Assembly: GCA_963204835.1 (NCBI GenBank)
Contig: CAUJHJ010000008.1
Span: forward strand, 1-32,122
Length of the DNA stretch: 32,122 bases
Source: Pseudomonadota bacterium
GTDB lineage: Bacteria > Pseudomonadota > Gammaproteobacteria > Steroidobacterales > Steroidobacteraceae
Reading direction: 5' to 3'
A program made the position numbers and the translations under genes. This document shows, piece after piece, positions 7,989 through 15,877 of the stretch. Each line of letters starts with the position of its first letter. The first letter of the stretch is position 1. A model generated the notes under the pieces. The model was not told the origin of the DNA, searched no databases, and saw only the letters and a list, made by a program, of their open reading frames with translations.

Positions 7989-9560
7989 ATGGCGACCACT
8001 CTCCTCGCTGACCTCGCTGCACTGCTCGGTGCGCAAAATGTCCTGACGGACGGCGCCGACCGGCGCTTCTACGCCCAGGACGTCTATCGCGAAGGCCGCT
8101 GGCCGCTGGCTGTCATCCGTCCCGGATCGGCCGAGGAATTGAGTGCCGCGCTCAAGGCCATTGCCCGCGCGGGGCTTGCGGTCGTGCCGCGCGGCGGCGG
8201 CATGTCCTATACGGACGGGTACCTGCCGCAAAGCGCGGACTCCATCTCGGTGGACATGCTGCGCATGGATCGCGTCCTCGAGATCAATGCCGATGACGGC
8301 TATGTCACGGTGGAATGCGGCGCGACCTGGCGCTCACTGCACGACGCGCTCGCACCCCACGGCGTGCGCACGCCGTATTGGGGGCCGCTGTCGGGACAGA
8401 AGGCGACCGTCGGCGGTGCGCTGTCCCAGGGGAGCATGTTCCTCGGTTCCGGCCGCCATGGCCCGGTCGCCGACAGCGTGATCGGCCTCGATGTCGCACT
8501 GGTCGACGGCACGATCCTCAGGCTCGGCAGCCACGCGAACGCGCACGGTGCGCCGTTCTTCCGCCAGTACGGGCCGGACACCATGGGCATGTTCCTGTCG
8601 GACACCGGCGCCCTCGGCATCAAGACGCGCGCCACGTTCCGCCTCGTGCGCCCGCAACCGGAATCGCGCCACCTGTCGTTCCAGTTCGCCACTGCCGCGG
8701 ATCTGTTTGCGGCAATGGGCGCCGTGGCGCGCGCGGACGTCGTCTCGGAATGCTTCGCCTTCGACCCGGGCCTGCAGGGCATGCGCATGAAGCGGGCCCG
8801 GCTCACCGACGACGTGAAGACGCTCGGCAAGGTCATGAAGGCGGCGGGCGGCGGCCTCGCGGGCCTGAAGGAGGGCGCCAAGCTCGTGCTTGCGGGGCGC
8901 GGCTTCCTCGATGAAAAGCAGTTTTCCATGCACCTGTCGATCGACGGGCGCGATGCCGCCGATGCGGATGCCAAGGCCGCGATCGCGCGGGCCGCGGCGG
9001 GCAGCGCGGGCGCCCGGGAAGTGGAAAACAGCGTGCCCAAGGTCATGCGCGCCAATCCGTTCGCCGATGTCACGAGCATGCTCGGGCCCGGCGGCGAGCG
9101 CTGGGTGCCGGTGCATGGCGTGACTTCGCTGTCGCGCGCGACCGCGCTGTTCGAATCGTGCAAGGCGGTGTTCGCCCGCCACGCCGACGAGATGCAGCGG
9201 CTCGACATCGACCATGGCTACCTGATCGCGGGCGTCGGCAACAGCGGCATCCTGATCGAGCCGGTGCTCTACTGGCCCGAGGAGCGCCTTGCGTTCCACG
9301 AGCGCGTCCTGCCGCCGGAGTACCTGGCGAAGCTGCCGAAGTTCCCGCCGAATCCGGCAGCCACCGAAGCGGTGGGACGCATCCGTGTCGCACTCGCCGA
9401 GAACTTCGTGATGCAGGGCGCAGTCAGCTTCCAGATCGGCAAGTTCTATCCCTACCAGCGGGGACTCGAGCCGGGCGCCGCGAGCCTGTTGCGCCAGGTC
9501 AAGGCGATCGTCGATCCCGAGGGGCGCATGAACCCGGGCAGCCTCGGCCTCGGCAACTAG
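7989..9560 (+). CDS. FAD-linked oxidase/dehydrogenase, VAO/PCMH family
   Basis: A 523-residue flavoprotein. The PCMH-type FAD-binding domain shows VVPRGGGMSYTDGYLP (RGGGMS at residues 68-73), GGALSQGSMFLGSGRHG and DSVIGLDVALVDGTILRLG. The cap domain follows, and the C-terminus ends in the typical IVDPEGRMNPGSLG. The family includes D-lactate, glycolate, D-2-hydroxyglutarate and 4-cresol/vanillyl-alcohol oxidising enzymes. ATG 7989 is chosen because GGAG lies five bases upstream; an in-frame ATG at 7974 is possible. There are no Fe-S cysteine clusters. Divergence from IclR-etfBA suggests the ETF is its electron acceptor, as known for D-2-hydroxyglutarate dehydrogenase (inference). The downstream MFS gene probably imports the substrate. 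Confidence 0.85.
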   Translation: MATTLLADLAALLGAQNVLTDGADRRFYAQDVYREGRWPLAVIRPGSAEELSAALKAIARAGLAVVPRGGGMSYTDGYLPQSADSISVDMLRMDRVLEINADDGYVTVECGATWRSLHDALAPHGVRTPYWGPLSGQKATVGGALSQGSMFLGSGRHGPVADSVIGLDVALVDGTILRLGSHANAHGAPFFRQYGPDTMGMFLSDTGALGIKTRATFRLVRPQPESRHLSFQFATAADLFAAMGAVARADVVSECFAFDPGLQGMRMKRARLTDDVKTLGKVMKAAGGGLAGLKEGAKLVLAGRGFLDEKQFSMHLSIDGRDAADADAKAAIARAAAGSAGAREVENSVPKVMRANPFADVTSMLGPGGERWVPVHGVTSLSRATALFESCKAVFARHADEMQRLDIDHGYLIAGVGNSGILIEPVLYWPEERLAFHERVLPPEYLAKLPKFPPNPAATEAVGRIRVALAENFVMQGAVSFQIGKFYPYQRGLEPGAASLLRQVKAIVDPEGRMNPGSLGLGN

Positions 9561-9573
9561 CGCGTCGAACCTG

Positions 9574-9579
9574 TAGACT
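9574..9579 (+). promoter_or_regulatory. -10-like box (TAGACT) ahead of the MFS gene
   Basis: TAGACT ends 6 nt before the ATG at 9586 in the 25-bp gap after the FAD dehydrogenase. No ribosome-binding site is visible, which fits a leaderless transcript in addition to read-through from upstream. Confidence 0.3.
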
Positions 9580-9585
9580 CGCCGG

Positions 9586-10857
9586 ATGTCCGATCCAACG
9601 AACCCCGCGGCGCGCGCCCAGAGCGGCTGGCGCTATTACGGGTGGTGGGGCATCGTGCTCGCCACCCTGTTCTTCATCCTGGTGACCAACGGGCTCACGA
9701 TCGGCGGCATCCAGGCCTTCGACCCGCACCTGCTCGCCGCGCTCTCGATCGAGCGCGCGCCGCTCAAGCTCGGCGATGCGATCCAGCTCGGCACCGCCGC
9801 GATCTTCACGCTGCTCACCGGCTGGGCGGCGGACCGGTTCGGCGTGCGCCCCGTGATGACGGTGGGCGTGCTGCTGCTGTCGGCGTCGTTCTACGGCCTC
9901 TCGCACGTGGAGACGGTCGGCGGCCTCTACGCGCTGCGTTTCGTGATGGGCCTCGGTCTCGCCGGGGCGGGGCTCGCGGTCTGCGTCGTGATCGTTTCAC
10001 GCTGGTACATTTCCCGGCGCGGGCTCGCGCTCGGGCTGATGCTCGCGGGCACGAGCCTCGGCAGCGGCATCCTGCCGAGCATCTTCACGCGCCTGATCGA
10101 GGCGCACGACTGGCGGCAGGCGGCCTTGTACGGGGCCGCCGCGCCGTTGCTGCTGCTGCCCGTCATCTGGTTCGCGATCCGCGAGTGGCCCGCGCGCCTC
10201 GGGCTCGCGCCCTATGGCGGTGCGGCGGCACAGGCAGCCGCGCTCGCCGGCCCCGAGCTGTCCTATCGCGACATCGTCGCGCGCCGCGAATTCTGGCTGA
10301 TCGGCACGGCGGCGTTCGCGACCTTCTATTCGATCCTCGCGGTCAGCAACAACCTGTTCCTGCATTCGAAGGACCTCGGCTTTGCGCCGCAGGAGAGTGC
10401 TGCGCTGTTCGTGCCCCTGTTCATCATGGGCCTGGTCGGCAAGGTGGTCTCGGGCGTGCTGTCCGACATGCTCGGCAGGAAGCGCGTGTGGATCCTGAGC
10501 CTGCTGCTGATGCTCGCGGGCGCGCTCCTGCTCGCGACCTTGCAGAAATCGCTGGTGATGCCCGCCATCGCGCTGTTCGGCTTCGGCTGGGGCGGCAACT
10601 ATTCGCTGCTGCAGGCGACAGCCGCGGACGCCTTCGGTTCGCGCGCCCTCGGGCGCGTGATGGGCGCGCTCACGGTCCTCGATGCGGGCGGCGGTGCTCT
10701 CGGGCCCTGGGTCACCTCGCTGCTTTACGACCGCTACGGCAGCTATTCGTCGGCGTTCGGGCTGGTCTGCGTCCTGATCGCAGTCTCGATCCTGCTGGCC
10801 GCGAGCCTGCGCATACGCCCGCCACACGGCGTCGGGACGGCGGTGACCGCAGCCTGA
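9586..10857 (+). CDS. MFS transporter, monocarboxylate/oxalate-formate (OFA/MCT)-like
   Basis: A 423-residue protein with twelve predicted membrane spans in two halves separated by a hydrophilic loop around residues 195-230. The opening WRYYGWWGIVLATLFFILV, the loop motif GWAADRFGVRPVM and the second-half repeat GVLSDMLGRKRVW are typical of MCT/OFA-type carriers that move monocarboxylates or other organic anions with protons. It follows the FAD dehydrogenase by 25 bp and precedes the ABC permease by 10 bp, so the genes probably share a transcript. Its job may be uptake of the acid that the dehydrogenase oxidises (inference). Exact substrate unknown. Confidence 0.85.
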   Translation: MSDPTNPAARAQSGWRYYGWWGIVLATLFFILVTNGLTIGGIQAFDPHLLAALSIERAPLKLGDAIQLGTAAIFTLLTGWAADRFGVRPVMTVGVLLLSASFYGLSHVETVGGLYALRFVMGLGLAGAGLAVCVVIVSRWYISRRGLALGLMLAGTSLGSGILPSIFTRLIEAHDWRQAALYGAAAPLLLLPVIWFAIREWPARLGLAPYGGAAAQAAALAGPELSYRDIVARREFWLIGTAAFATFYSILAVSNNLFLHSKDLGFAPQESAALFVPLFIMGLVGKVVSGVLSDMLGRKRVWILSLLLMLAGALLLATLQKSLVMPAIALFGFGWGGNYSLLQATAADAFGSRALGRVMGALTVLDAGGGALGPWVTSLLYDRYGSYSSAFGLVCVLIAVSILLAASLRIRPPHGVGTAVTAA

Positions 10858-10867
10858 GCACGCGCCG

Positions 10868-11791
10868 ATGATGCGCTACGCGCTTGCCCGCATCATCGGA
10901 TTGTTTCCCACGTTGCTGCTGCTGGTGACGGCGGCGTTCTTCGTGATCCGCCTTGCGCCCGGTGGCCCGTTCGACGAGGAACGCGCGCTGCCGCCGCAAG
11001 TGCGCGCCAATCTCGAGGCCGCCTACGGGCTCGATGCGCCGCTCGCGACGCAGTACCTTCGCTACGTCGGGGGCCTGCTGCGCGGCGACCTCGGACCCTC
11101 GTTCAAGCACAAGGACATGGGCGTCAACGAGCTGATCGCCGGCGGCCTGCCGGTGAGCGCGGCGCTCGGGGCCGTGGCGCTCGCGCTCGGGCTGCTGCTC
11201 GGCGTGCCGCTCGGCTGCCTCGCGGCGCTGCATCGCGCCGGCCCCGTGGATCTCGGCGCGACGATCGTGACAGCGCTCGCGCTTGCCTTGCCGGCTTTCG
11301 TGCTGGGTCCGCTGCTGTCGCTGGCCTTCGGCCTTCAATTGCGATGGCTGCCCGCGGCGGGTTGGGAGAATGGATCGTTGCGACATGCGCTACTGCCCGT
11401 GATCACGCTGGCGGCCCCGGTCATGGCGTACAGCGCGCGACTCGTCCGCAGCGGATTGCTCGAGGTACTGGGCGCGGACTACATCCGGGCGGCGCGAGCC
11501 CGGGGCCTCGGGCAACGCCGCATCGTGCTCGCACATGCGCTGCGGCCCGCCCTGCTGCCGCTCGTCGGCTGGCTCGGGCCCGCCGCCGCGGTCGTGCTCA
11601 CGGGTTCGCTCATCGTCGAGACGGTCTTCGGCATCCCGGGCGCGGGGCGCTTCCTGGTCGAGGGGGCCCTCAATCGCGATTACACGCTCGTGATGGGAAT
11701 GATCGTCGTCTATGGCGTCGCCACCTTGCTCTGCAACCTCGCAGCCGATCTCGCCTATGGCTGGCTCGACCCTCGCATCCGCCGGCCGTGA
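10868..11791 (+). CDS. Dipeptide/oligopeptide-type ABC transporter permease (DppB-like)
   Basis: A 307-residue inner-membrane permease. MMRYALARIIGLFPTLLLL is the typical first span; the periplasmic ARLAPGGPFDEE-like segment (RLAPGGPFDEERALPPQV) and the EAA loop (LEVLGADYIRAARARGLG) identify the DppB/OppB family. It pairs with the next permease to form the channel of a peptide, nickel or small-solute importer. Start codons ATG 10868 and 10871 are adjacent. It begins 10 nt after the MFS stop and overlaps the next gene by 35 nt. Confidence 0.9.
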   Translation: MMRYALARIIGLFPTLLLLVTAAFFVIRLAPGGPFDEERALPPQVRANLEAAYGLDAPLATQYLRYVGGLLRGDLGPSFKHKDMGVNELIAGGLPVSAALGAVALALGLLLGVPLGCLAALHRAGPVDLGATIVTALALALPAFVLGPLLSLAFGLQLRWLPAAGWENGSLRHALLPVITLAAPVMAYSARLVRSGLLEVLGADYIRAARARGLGQRRIVLAHALRPALLPLVGWLGPAAAVVLTGSLIVETVFGIPGAGRFLVEGALNRDYTLVMGMIVVYGVATLLCNLAADLAYGWLDPRIRRP

Positions 11792-12611
11792 CCTGGCGCG
11801 TCACCGCGCGGCGCTGGCCGCCGCCGTGGCGCTCGCCGCGTTGTGCCTCGTAGCGCTTGCCGCGCCGTGGCTGAGTCCGCATGCAGCCGGCGCGATCGAC
11901 CTCGCAAGGCCCGCGCTGGCGCCCGGTGCCGACGCCTCGCACGGGTGGGGTACGGACCGGCTCGGCCGCGATGTCTTCGCGCGCACCATGCAGGGCCTGC
12001 GGATCTCGCTGCTGATCGGTCTTGCCGCGGCGCTCGTGAGCGCCGTCATTGGCGTAGCGTGGGGGGCGGTCGCCGGCTACGCCGGTGGCAGGATCGATGC
12101 GGTGATGATGCGCATCGTCGACATCCTGTACGCGCTGCCGTTCGTGTTCTTCGTGATCATCCTCGCGACGCTCTTCGGGCGCGGCAGCGTGCCGGTGCTG
12201 CTGGCGGCGATCGCAAGCGTCGGCTGGCTCACAACAGCGCGCATCGTGCGCGGCCAGGCACTCGCGCTGCGGCGCCAGGGTTTCATCGACGCGGCGCGCG
12301 CCATGGGCTCATCGGGCGGCCGGATCCTCTGGCGGCACATCCTGCCGAACGTCGCGGGACCCGTGATCGCCTACACGGCGCTCACCGTCCCGCAGATGAT
12401 CATCTACGAAAGTTTCCTGTCGTTCCTCGGACTGGGGGTGCAGGAGCCGCTCGCGAGCCTCGGCAGCCTCATCAGCGAAGGGGCGCGCGACATGGAGAGC
12501 GCGCCCTGGCTGCTGCTCGCGCCGGCGGCTTGCCTGACCCTGCTGACACTTTCGCTCAACGTGCTCGGAGACGGGCTGCGCGATGTCCTCGATCCCCGCA
12601 CCCATCCTTGA
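11757..12611 (+). CDS. Dipeptide/oligopeptide-type ABC transporter permease (DppC-like)
   Basis: A 284-residue permease. It has the N-terminal cytoplasmic stretch and first span (GRDLARHRAALAAAVALAAL), the DppC hallmark HGWGTDRLGRDVFARTMQG, an EAA loop (FIDAARAMGSSGGRILWRHI) and SFLGLGVQEPLASLGSLI. ATG 11757 is chosen because it gives a normal short N-terminus; the open frame runs further up inside the previous gene. The 35-nt overlap with DppB-like and 29-nt overlap with the first ATPase show strict translational coupling. Confidence 0.9.
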   Translation: MAGSTLASAGRDLARHRAALAAAVALAALCLVALAAPWLSPHAAGAIDLARPALAPGADASHGWGTDRLGRDVFARTMQGLRISLLIGLAAALVSAVIGVAWGAVAGYAGGRIDAVMMRIVDILYALPFVFFVIILATLFGRGSVPVLLAAIASVGWLTTARIVRGQALALRRQGFIDAARAMGSSGGRILWRHILPNVAGPVIAYTALTVPQMIIYESFLSFLGLGVQEPLASLGSLISEGARDMESAPWLLLAPAACLTLLTLSLNVLGDGLRDVLDPRTHP

Positions 12612-13560
12612 ACTGCACGACCTGACGGTGCGGCTAGCCGCGCGCAGCGGGCCGGTTACCGCGGTCGCGGGCGTGACCCTTGCAGTGCAGCCGGGTGAGT
12701 GCGTCGGGCTCGTCGGCGAGTCGGGAGCCGGCAAGAGCCAGGCCCTGCTCGCGCCCTTTCAGCTGGGCGCGGCCGCCGCGCAGGTCGGCGGCGGGGCCCG
12801 CTTCGAGGGAGGGGACCTGCTTGCGCTCGATGGAGCCGCACTTGACCGGATCCGGGGCAGGCGCGCGGGCTTCGTCTTCCAGGACCCGATGGCGTCGCTC
12901 ACGCCGCACCGGACGGTTGGCGAGCAGATCGCGGAGGTGATCGAACATCACGGCGCCGGGCGCGGCGCGGCCGCGCGCGACCGCGCTTGCGCCCTTCTCG
13001 AACGCGTGCACATGGATGTGCCCGAACGGAGGTTCCATCAATACCCGCACGAGCTCTCCGGCGGCCAGCGCCAGCGTGCATCGATCGCCATCGCGATCGC
13101 CTGCGATCCGGCGCTGCTCATCGCCGACGAGCCGACCACGGCGCTCGATGTCACGGTGCAGGCGGAGGTGCTCGCGTTGCTCGCGGCGCTCAAGGCCGAA
13201 CGTCGCCTGTCCATCGTGCTCGTCTCGCACGACTTCGGGGTCGTCGGGCGGCTCGCCGACCGCATCCTCGTCATGTACGCGGGCCGCTTGGTGGAAGAGG
13301 GCCGCGCGCTGGACGTGATGACTGCGCCACGGCATCCCTACACGGCGGCCTTGCTCGCCTGCATCCCGCGCATGGAAGACCGGCCGGAGGAGCCGCTCAT
13401 GCCGATTCCCGGCCAGCCGCCGCAGCCGGGCGCACTACCCGCAGGCTGCGCCTTTCACCCGCGCTGCGCCCATGCGCAAGCGCGTTGCCGCGTCGAAGCG
13501 CCCGTGCTGGCGCCGGTCGGCGCGCGGACACTCGCCTGTCATTTCCCATTGCCGGCATGA
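12583..13560 (+). CDS. Dipeptide/oligopeptide-type ABC transporter ATPase (DppD-like)
   Basis: A 325-residue ABC ATPase. It has Walker A GESGAGKS (about residues 45-52), Q-loop FQDPMASL, signature LSGGQRQR, Walker B LLIADEPTTALD and H-loop VSHD, followed by the C-terminal oligopeptide-transporter domain with a Cys set (PAGCAFHPRCAHAQARC, then LACHF) that in this family may bind an Fe-S cluster. The ATPase powers uptake through the two permeases. The start overlaps the upstream permease, and the stop overlaps the second ATPase start (ATGA). Confidence 0.93.
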   Translation: MSSIPAPILELHDLTVRLAARSGPVTAVAGVTLAVQPGECVGLVGESGAGKSQALLAPFQLGAAAAQVGGGARFEGGDLLALDGAALDRIRGRRAGFVFQDPMASLTPHRTVGEQIAEVIEHHGAGRGAAARDRACALLERVHMDVPERRFHQYPHELSGGQRQRASIAIAIACDPALLIADEPTTALDVTVQAEVLALLAALKAERRLSIVLVSHDFGVVGRLADRILVMYAGRLVEEGRALDVMTAPRHPYTAALLACIPRMEDRPEEPLMPIPGQPPQPGALPAGCAFHPRCAHAQARCRVEAPVLAPVGARTLACHFPLPA

Positions 13561-14354
13561 TCGACGCCATGGCAAGCGGCACGTCGTTGCTGCAGGTGAG
13601 GGACCTGCGCGTCGGCTACGGCGCGGGCGATGCCGTCCTGCATGGCGTGCGTCTCGACCTGGCGCCAGGGGGCGCGCTCGGCATCTGCGGCGAGTCCGGC
13701 AGCGGCAAGACCACGCTGCTGCGCGCGATACTCGGGCTCATGGCGATCTCCAACGGGGAGGTGCTGTGGCGAGGCCGCTCCATCGCAGGCTTTCGCGCAG
13801 CCCAATGGAGAGCCCTGCGCCGGATCGCCCAGCCGGTATTCCAGGATCCGCTCGCGAGCCTCGATCCGCGCATGCGCGTCGGCACACTGCTGGCCGAACC
13901 CCTGCGCGTGCACGAACCTGGCGCTGGCCGGGCGGCGCGCGAGGTGCGAATCGCGGTGGCGCTCGAGCGAGTCGGGCTGCCGGCGCAGGCAGCCGGCCGC
14001 TTTCCGCATGAACTGAGCGGCGGCCAGTGCCAGCGGGTCGCCATCGCGCGGGCGATGATGCTCGAGCCCGAGGTACTCGTCTGCGATGAGCCCGTCAGTT
14101 CCCTCGACGTGTCGATCCAGGCGCAGGTCCTTGCGCTGTTGCAGGCCCTGCATCGGGAGAGGCGGGTGGCGCTGGTCTTCGTCAGCCACAACCTCGCCGT
14201 CGTGCGGCGCCTCTGCTCGCAGGTGCTCATCCTGCGTGCGGGGACCGTCGTCGAAGCCGGTCCCACCGTGGATGTGCTCGATCGCCCGCGGCACGAATAC
14301 ACGCGGCGGTTGATCGCCTCGGTGCCGCAGGTGCCGGGGCGAGCGGTGCGTTGA
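13557..14354 (+). CDS. Dipeptide/oligopeptide-type ABC transporter ATPase (DppF-like)
   Basis: A 265-residue second ATPase. It has Walker A GESGSGKT, Q-loop FQDPLASLDPRM, signature LSGGQCQR (Cys where Arg is usual), Walker B VLVCDEPVSSLD and H-loop VSHN. It lacks the C-terminal Cys-rich extension present in the first ATPase, making it somewhat shorter than typical DppF. ATG 13557 overlaps the previous stop by four bases. No periplasmic binding-protein gene follows; instead there is a 474-bp gap with stem-loops. The substrate therefore depends on a binding protein encoded elsewhere. Confidence 0.92.
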   Translation: MIDAMASGTSLLQVRDLRVGYGAGDAVLHGVRLDLAPGGALGICGESGSGKTTLLRAILGLMAISNGEVLWRGRSIAGFRAAQWRALRRIAQPVFQDPLASLDPRMRVGTLLAEPLRVHEPGAGRAAREVRIAVALERVGLPAQAAGRFPHELSGGQCQRVAIARAMMLEPEVLVCDEPVSSLDVSIQAQVLALLQALHRERRVALVFVSHNLAVVRRLCSQVLILRAGTVVEAGPTVDVLDRPRHEYTRRLIASVPQVPGRAVR

Positions 14355-14364
14355 GAGCGGCGGG

Positions 14365-14388
14365 CCGGAGGGGAAGCGGGGCCTCCGG
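14365..14388 (+). terminator. Stem-loop after the ABC transporter operon
   Basis: CCGGAGG (14365-14371) pairs perfectly with CCTCCGG (14382-14388) around a 10-nt loop, 10 nt past the last ABC stop codon. Only two T residues follow, so it may slow or end transcription but is not a classical intrinsic terminator. Confidence 0.3.
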
Positions 14389-14494
14389 TTCCTCACGGGT
14401 CGAGCGCCGCCTGCGGCGGTCCCCTCGTCGCGGCGGCGCCCGGCGCACTGTCTCGTCAGGCGCTGAAATACCTGCGATCGCCGGGCGCTGATCG

Positions 14495-14710
14495 CCGCTC
14501 CTCGGCGCTCTCCACGCTCGTCACCGGAGCCCCCGCTGCCCCTCCGGCGCGCGGTCAACTACCCGAGCAGGCCGCTTGGCTCCGGTGAGAGAAGGTCGCC
14601 TCACGTTGCGTTCCTCACCTCAATGAAGTCGGCGGATTGTGGGCTGCGAGGGGCCGGCCGGGAACGCGGTGATTCATCCGCGGACGAGCGTGGAGGGCGC
14701 CGAGGAGCGG
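14495..14710. repeat. Inverted-repeat-bounded element (MITE- or REP-like)
   Basis: The left arm 14495-14521 reads CGCTCCTCGGCGCTCTC after its first base and continues to CACGCTCGT. Its reverse complement recurs at 14684-14710 with a single mismatch (26 of 27). The arms are 162 nt apart. There is no open frame inside and no obvious target duplication outside. The layout fits a non-autonomous mobile element, a dispersed chromosomal repeat or a large structured RNA/cruciform. Confidence 0.55.
14521..14588. repeat. Nested 11-bp inverted repeat
   Basis: TCACCGGAGCC (14521-14531) is repeated exactly in inverse at 14578-14588 (GGCTCCGGTGA), separated by 46 nt. It begins on the last base of the left arm of the larger element, so the two repeats could form one branched structure. 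Confidence 0.5.
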
Positions 14711-14780
14711 GGGAAAGAGCGAGGCGTCCGCGACATCTCAGGCTCTGACTACATCATGCGCCAAGCGCCCCCGCTCCGAG

Positions 14781-14805
14781 GGCACGCCATCGGAGATGGC
14801 GCGCC
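14781..14805. terminator. Stem-loop downstream of the VOC gene
   Basis: GGCACGCCAT (14781-14790) pairs with ATGGCGCGCC (14796-14805) with one A/C mismatch around the loop CGGAG. It lies 24 nt past the VOC stop on the minus strand. No T-tract follows in either direction, so a terminator role is tentative. Confidence 0.3.
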
Positions 14806-14828
14806 CGGATAGCGAGGGAGCGGATATA

Positions 14829-15761
14829 TCACCGCGCCGCTTGCCCGCCACACGCAACCTGCTGCCCGCAGCCCGCCCCCGTCTCAATGAGCTCGATCCA
14901 CTCGCCGGCGGGCCCGACGAGGATGCCGGCACGGCGTCCGTCATAGGGCCGCTCCGTCCGCACGCGCGGCGTCACCTTCCAGGGCAGCTTGCTGCCCTCG
15001 AAGCTCTTCACCGCGAAGCTCACCATGGCGATGCCGGGCGGCAGGTGGCCGCGGCGCGTGGGCCGGGGCACGGCCGCCGCGGGATACTGGTCGAGTTCGA
15101 TCAGGAAACTCGACGGAAAGCGCACGATGCCAATTCGGGTCTGCGCATCGCGCGGCAGGCCGTACGCGTCCTGCAGGACCTGGATCTTCGTCGGCGCCGG
15201 GTCGGTGGTCGGCATCTGCAAGACGTCGCGGTAGAACGCCCGGGATGCATCGACATCGGGACCGCCCGTCACCACGATGAAGGTGCGATCGACGAAGGAC
15301 CTGGCGCTACCGAGATTGAAAACCGAACCCTGCGGCGGAATGCGGGTGAAGTAGGCGACTTCGCCCGCCGGCCCGGTGACCTGCATGGCGATGATGTTCG
15401 GGTTGAAGTCAAGCGGCCGGGGTTCCCCGATGATCCTGAAGGGCTCCTTCAGCAACGGCGCGAGGGCGACCGGGTCCTCGACAAGGATCTCGTTGGCATT
15501 CCAGCCGAAAGTCTTCAGGGGCGCGTAGCCGGGCGCAGGCTCGTCGGCCTCCACGATGCGCAGGTAGACGGGCTCGCCGCTCGCGGGCTGCATCAAGACG
15601 TAGTCGCGTCCCTTCGTGGCCGGGGCGCCCCAGCCCTTCGCGAGCGAGCGGGAGACGCTCGCCTCCTCGACGCGGCGATAGCCGAGCTGGGCCTCGTACG
15701 CACGCGCGGTTGCGCCCAGGTCGGGCGCCGACAAGGTGACGGCAACGATCGCATCGAGCAT
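14829..15761 (-). CDS. Two-domain VOC (glyoxalase/extradiol dioxygenase fold) protein
   Basis: A 310-residue protein with two vicinal-oxygen-chelate modules. The first (about residues 1-145) starts MLDAIVAVTLSAPDLGATARAYEAQLGYRRVEE, and the second (about 155-300) contains DRTFIVV, ASRAFYRDVLQM, FLIELDQYP, MVSFAVKSFEG and GEWIELIET. The usual N-terminal His metal ligands of each module are not seen (VTLSAP, FIVVTG); only the distal Glu positions remain, so metal binding or catalysis may differ from glyoxalase I and extradiol dioxygenases. ATG 15761 has a strong GGAGGAA upstream. It is divergent from the small-protein/cupin/CoA-transferase group. Function unknown beyond the fold. Confidence 0.75.
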   Translation of the reverse strand: MLDAIVAVTLSAPDLGATARAYEAQLGYRRVEEASVSRSLAKGWGAPATKGRDYVLMQPASGEPVYLRIVEADEPAPGYAPLKTFGWNANEILVEDPVALAPLLKEPFRIIGEPRPLDFNPNIIAMQVTGPAGEVAYFTRIPPQGSVFNLGSARSFVDRTFIVVTGGPDVDASRAFYRDVLQMPTTDPAPTKIQVLQDAYGLPRDAQTRIGIVRFPSSFLIELDQYPAAAVPRPTRRGHLPPGIAMVSFAVKSFEGSKLPWKVTPRVRTERPYDGRRAGILVGPAGEWIELIETGAGCGQQVACGGQAAR

Positions 15762-15843
15762 GCGGGATTCCTCCGGCCGCTACGCGGTCGCGCGTCGTGG
15801 CGGCACAGCGTAGGGGTTCGTACTGTTGAGAAGGACGGGCACC

Positions 15844-15860
15844 CACGGTATATAACCGTG
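15844..15860. promoter_or_regulatory. Palindrome with TATA core in the divergent promoter
   Basis: CACGGT-ATATA-ACCGTG is a perfect 6-bp inverted repeat whose centre contains a -10-like TATATA. It sits 18 nt before the TTG of the small-protein gene and 83 nt before the VOC start. A repressor bound here would block rightward transcription. Confidence 0.4.
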
Positions 15861-15877
15861 TCTCCTCATATTGCAGG

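Larger units (their letters stand above)
14355..14828. other. Gene-free gap rich in inverted repeats
   Basis: A 474-bp stretch between the convergent ends of the ABC ATPase gene (plus) and the VOC gene (minus). I see no credible protein: the short frames have no start signal or family motif. It holds a 7-bp hairpin just after the ABC stop, a 216-bp element bounded by 27-nt inverted repeats, an internal 11-bp inverted repeat and a 10-bp stem near the VOC end. It is the only gap above 300 bp in the window. Confidence 0.85.

Noticed and set aside
14401..14420. Hairpin CGCCGC/GCGGCG as a terminator or RNA element
   Set aside because: The loop would be only two bases and no T-run follows; such short GC palindromes are expected by chance in this DNA.
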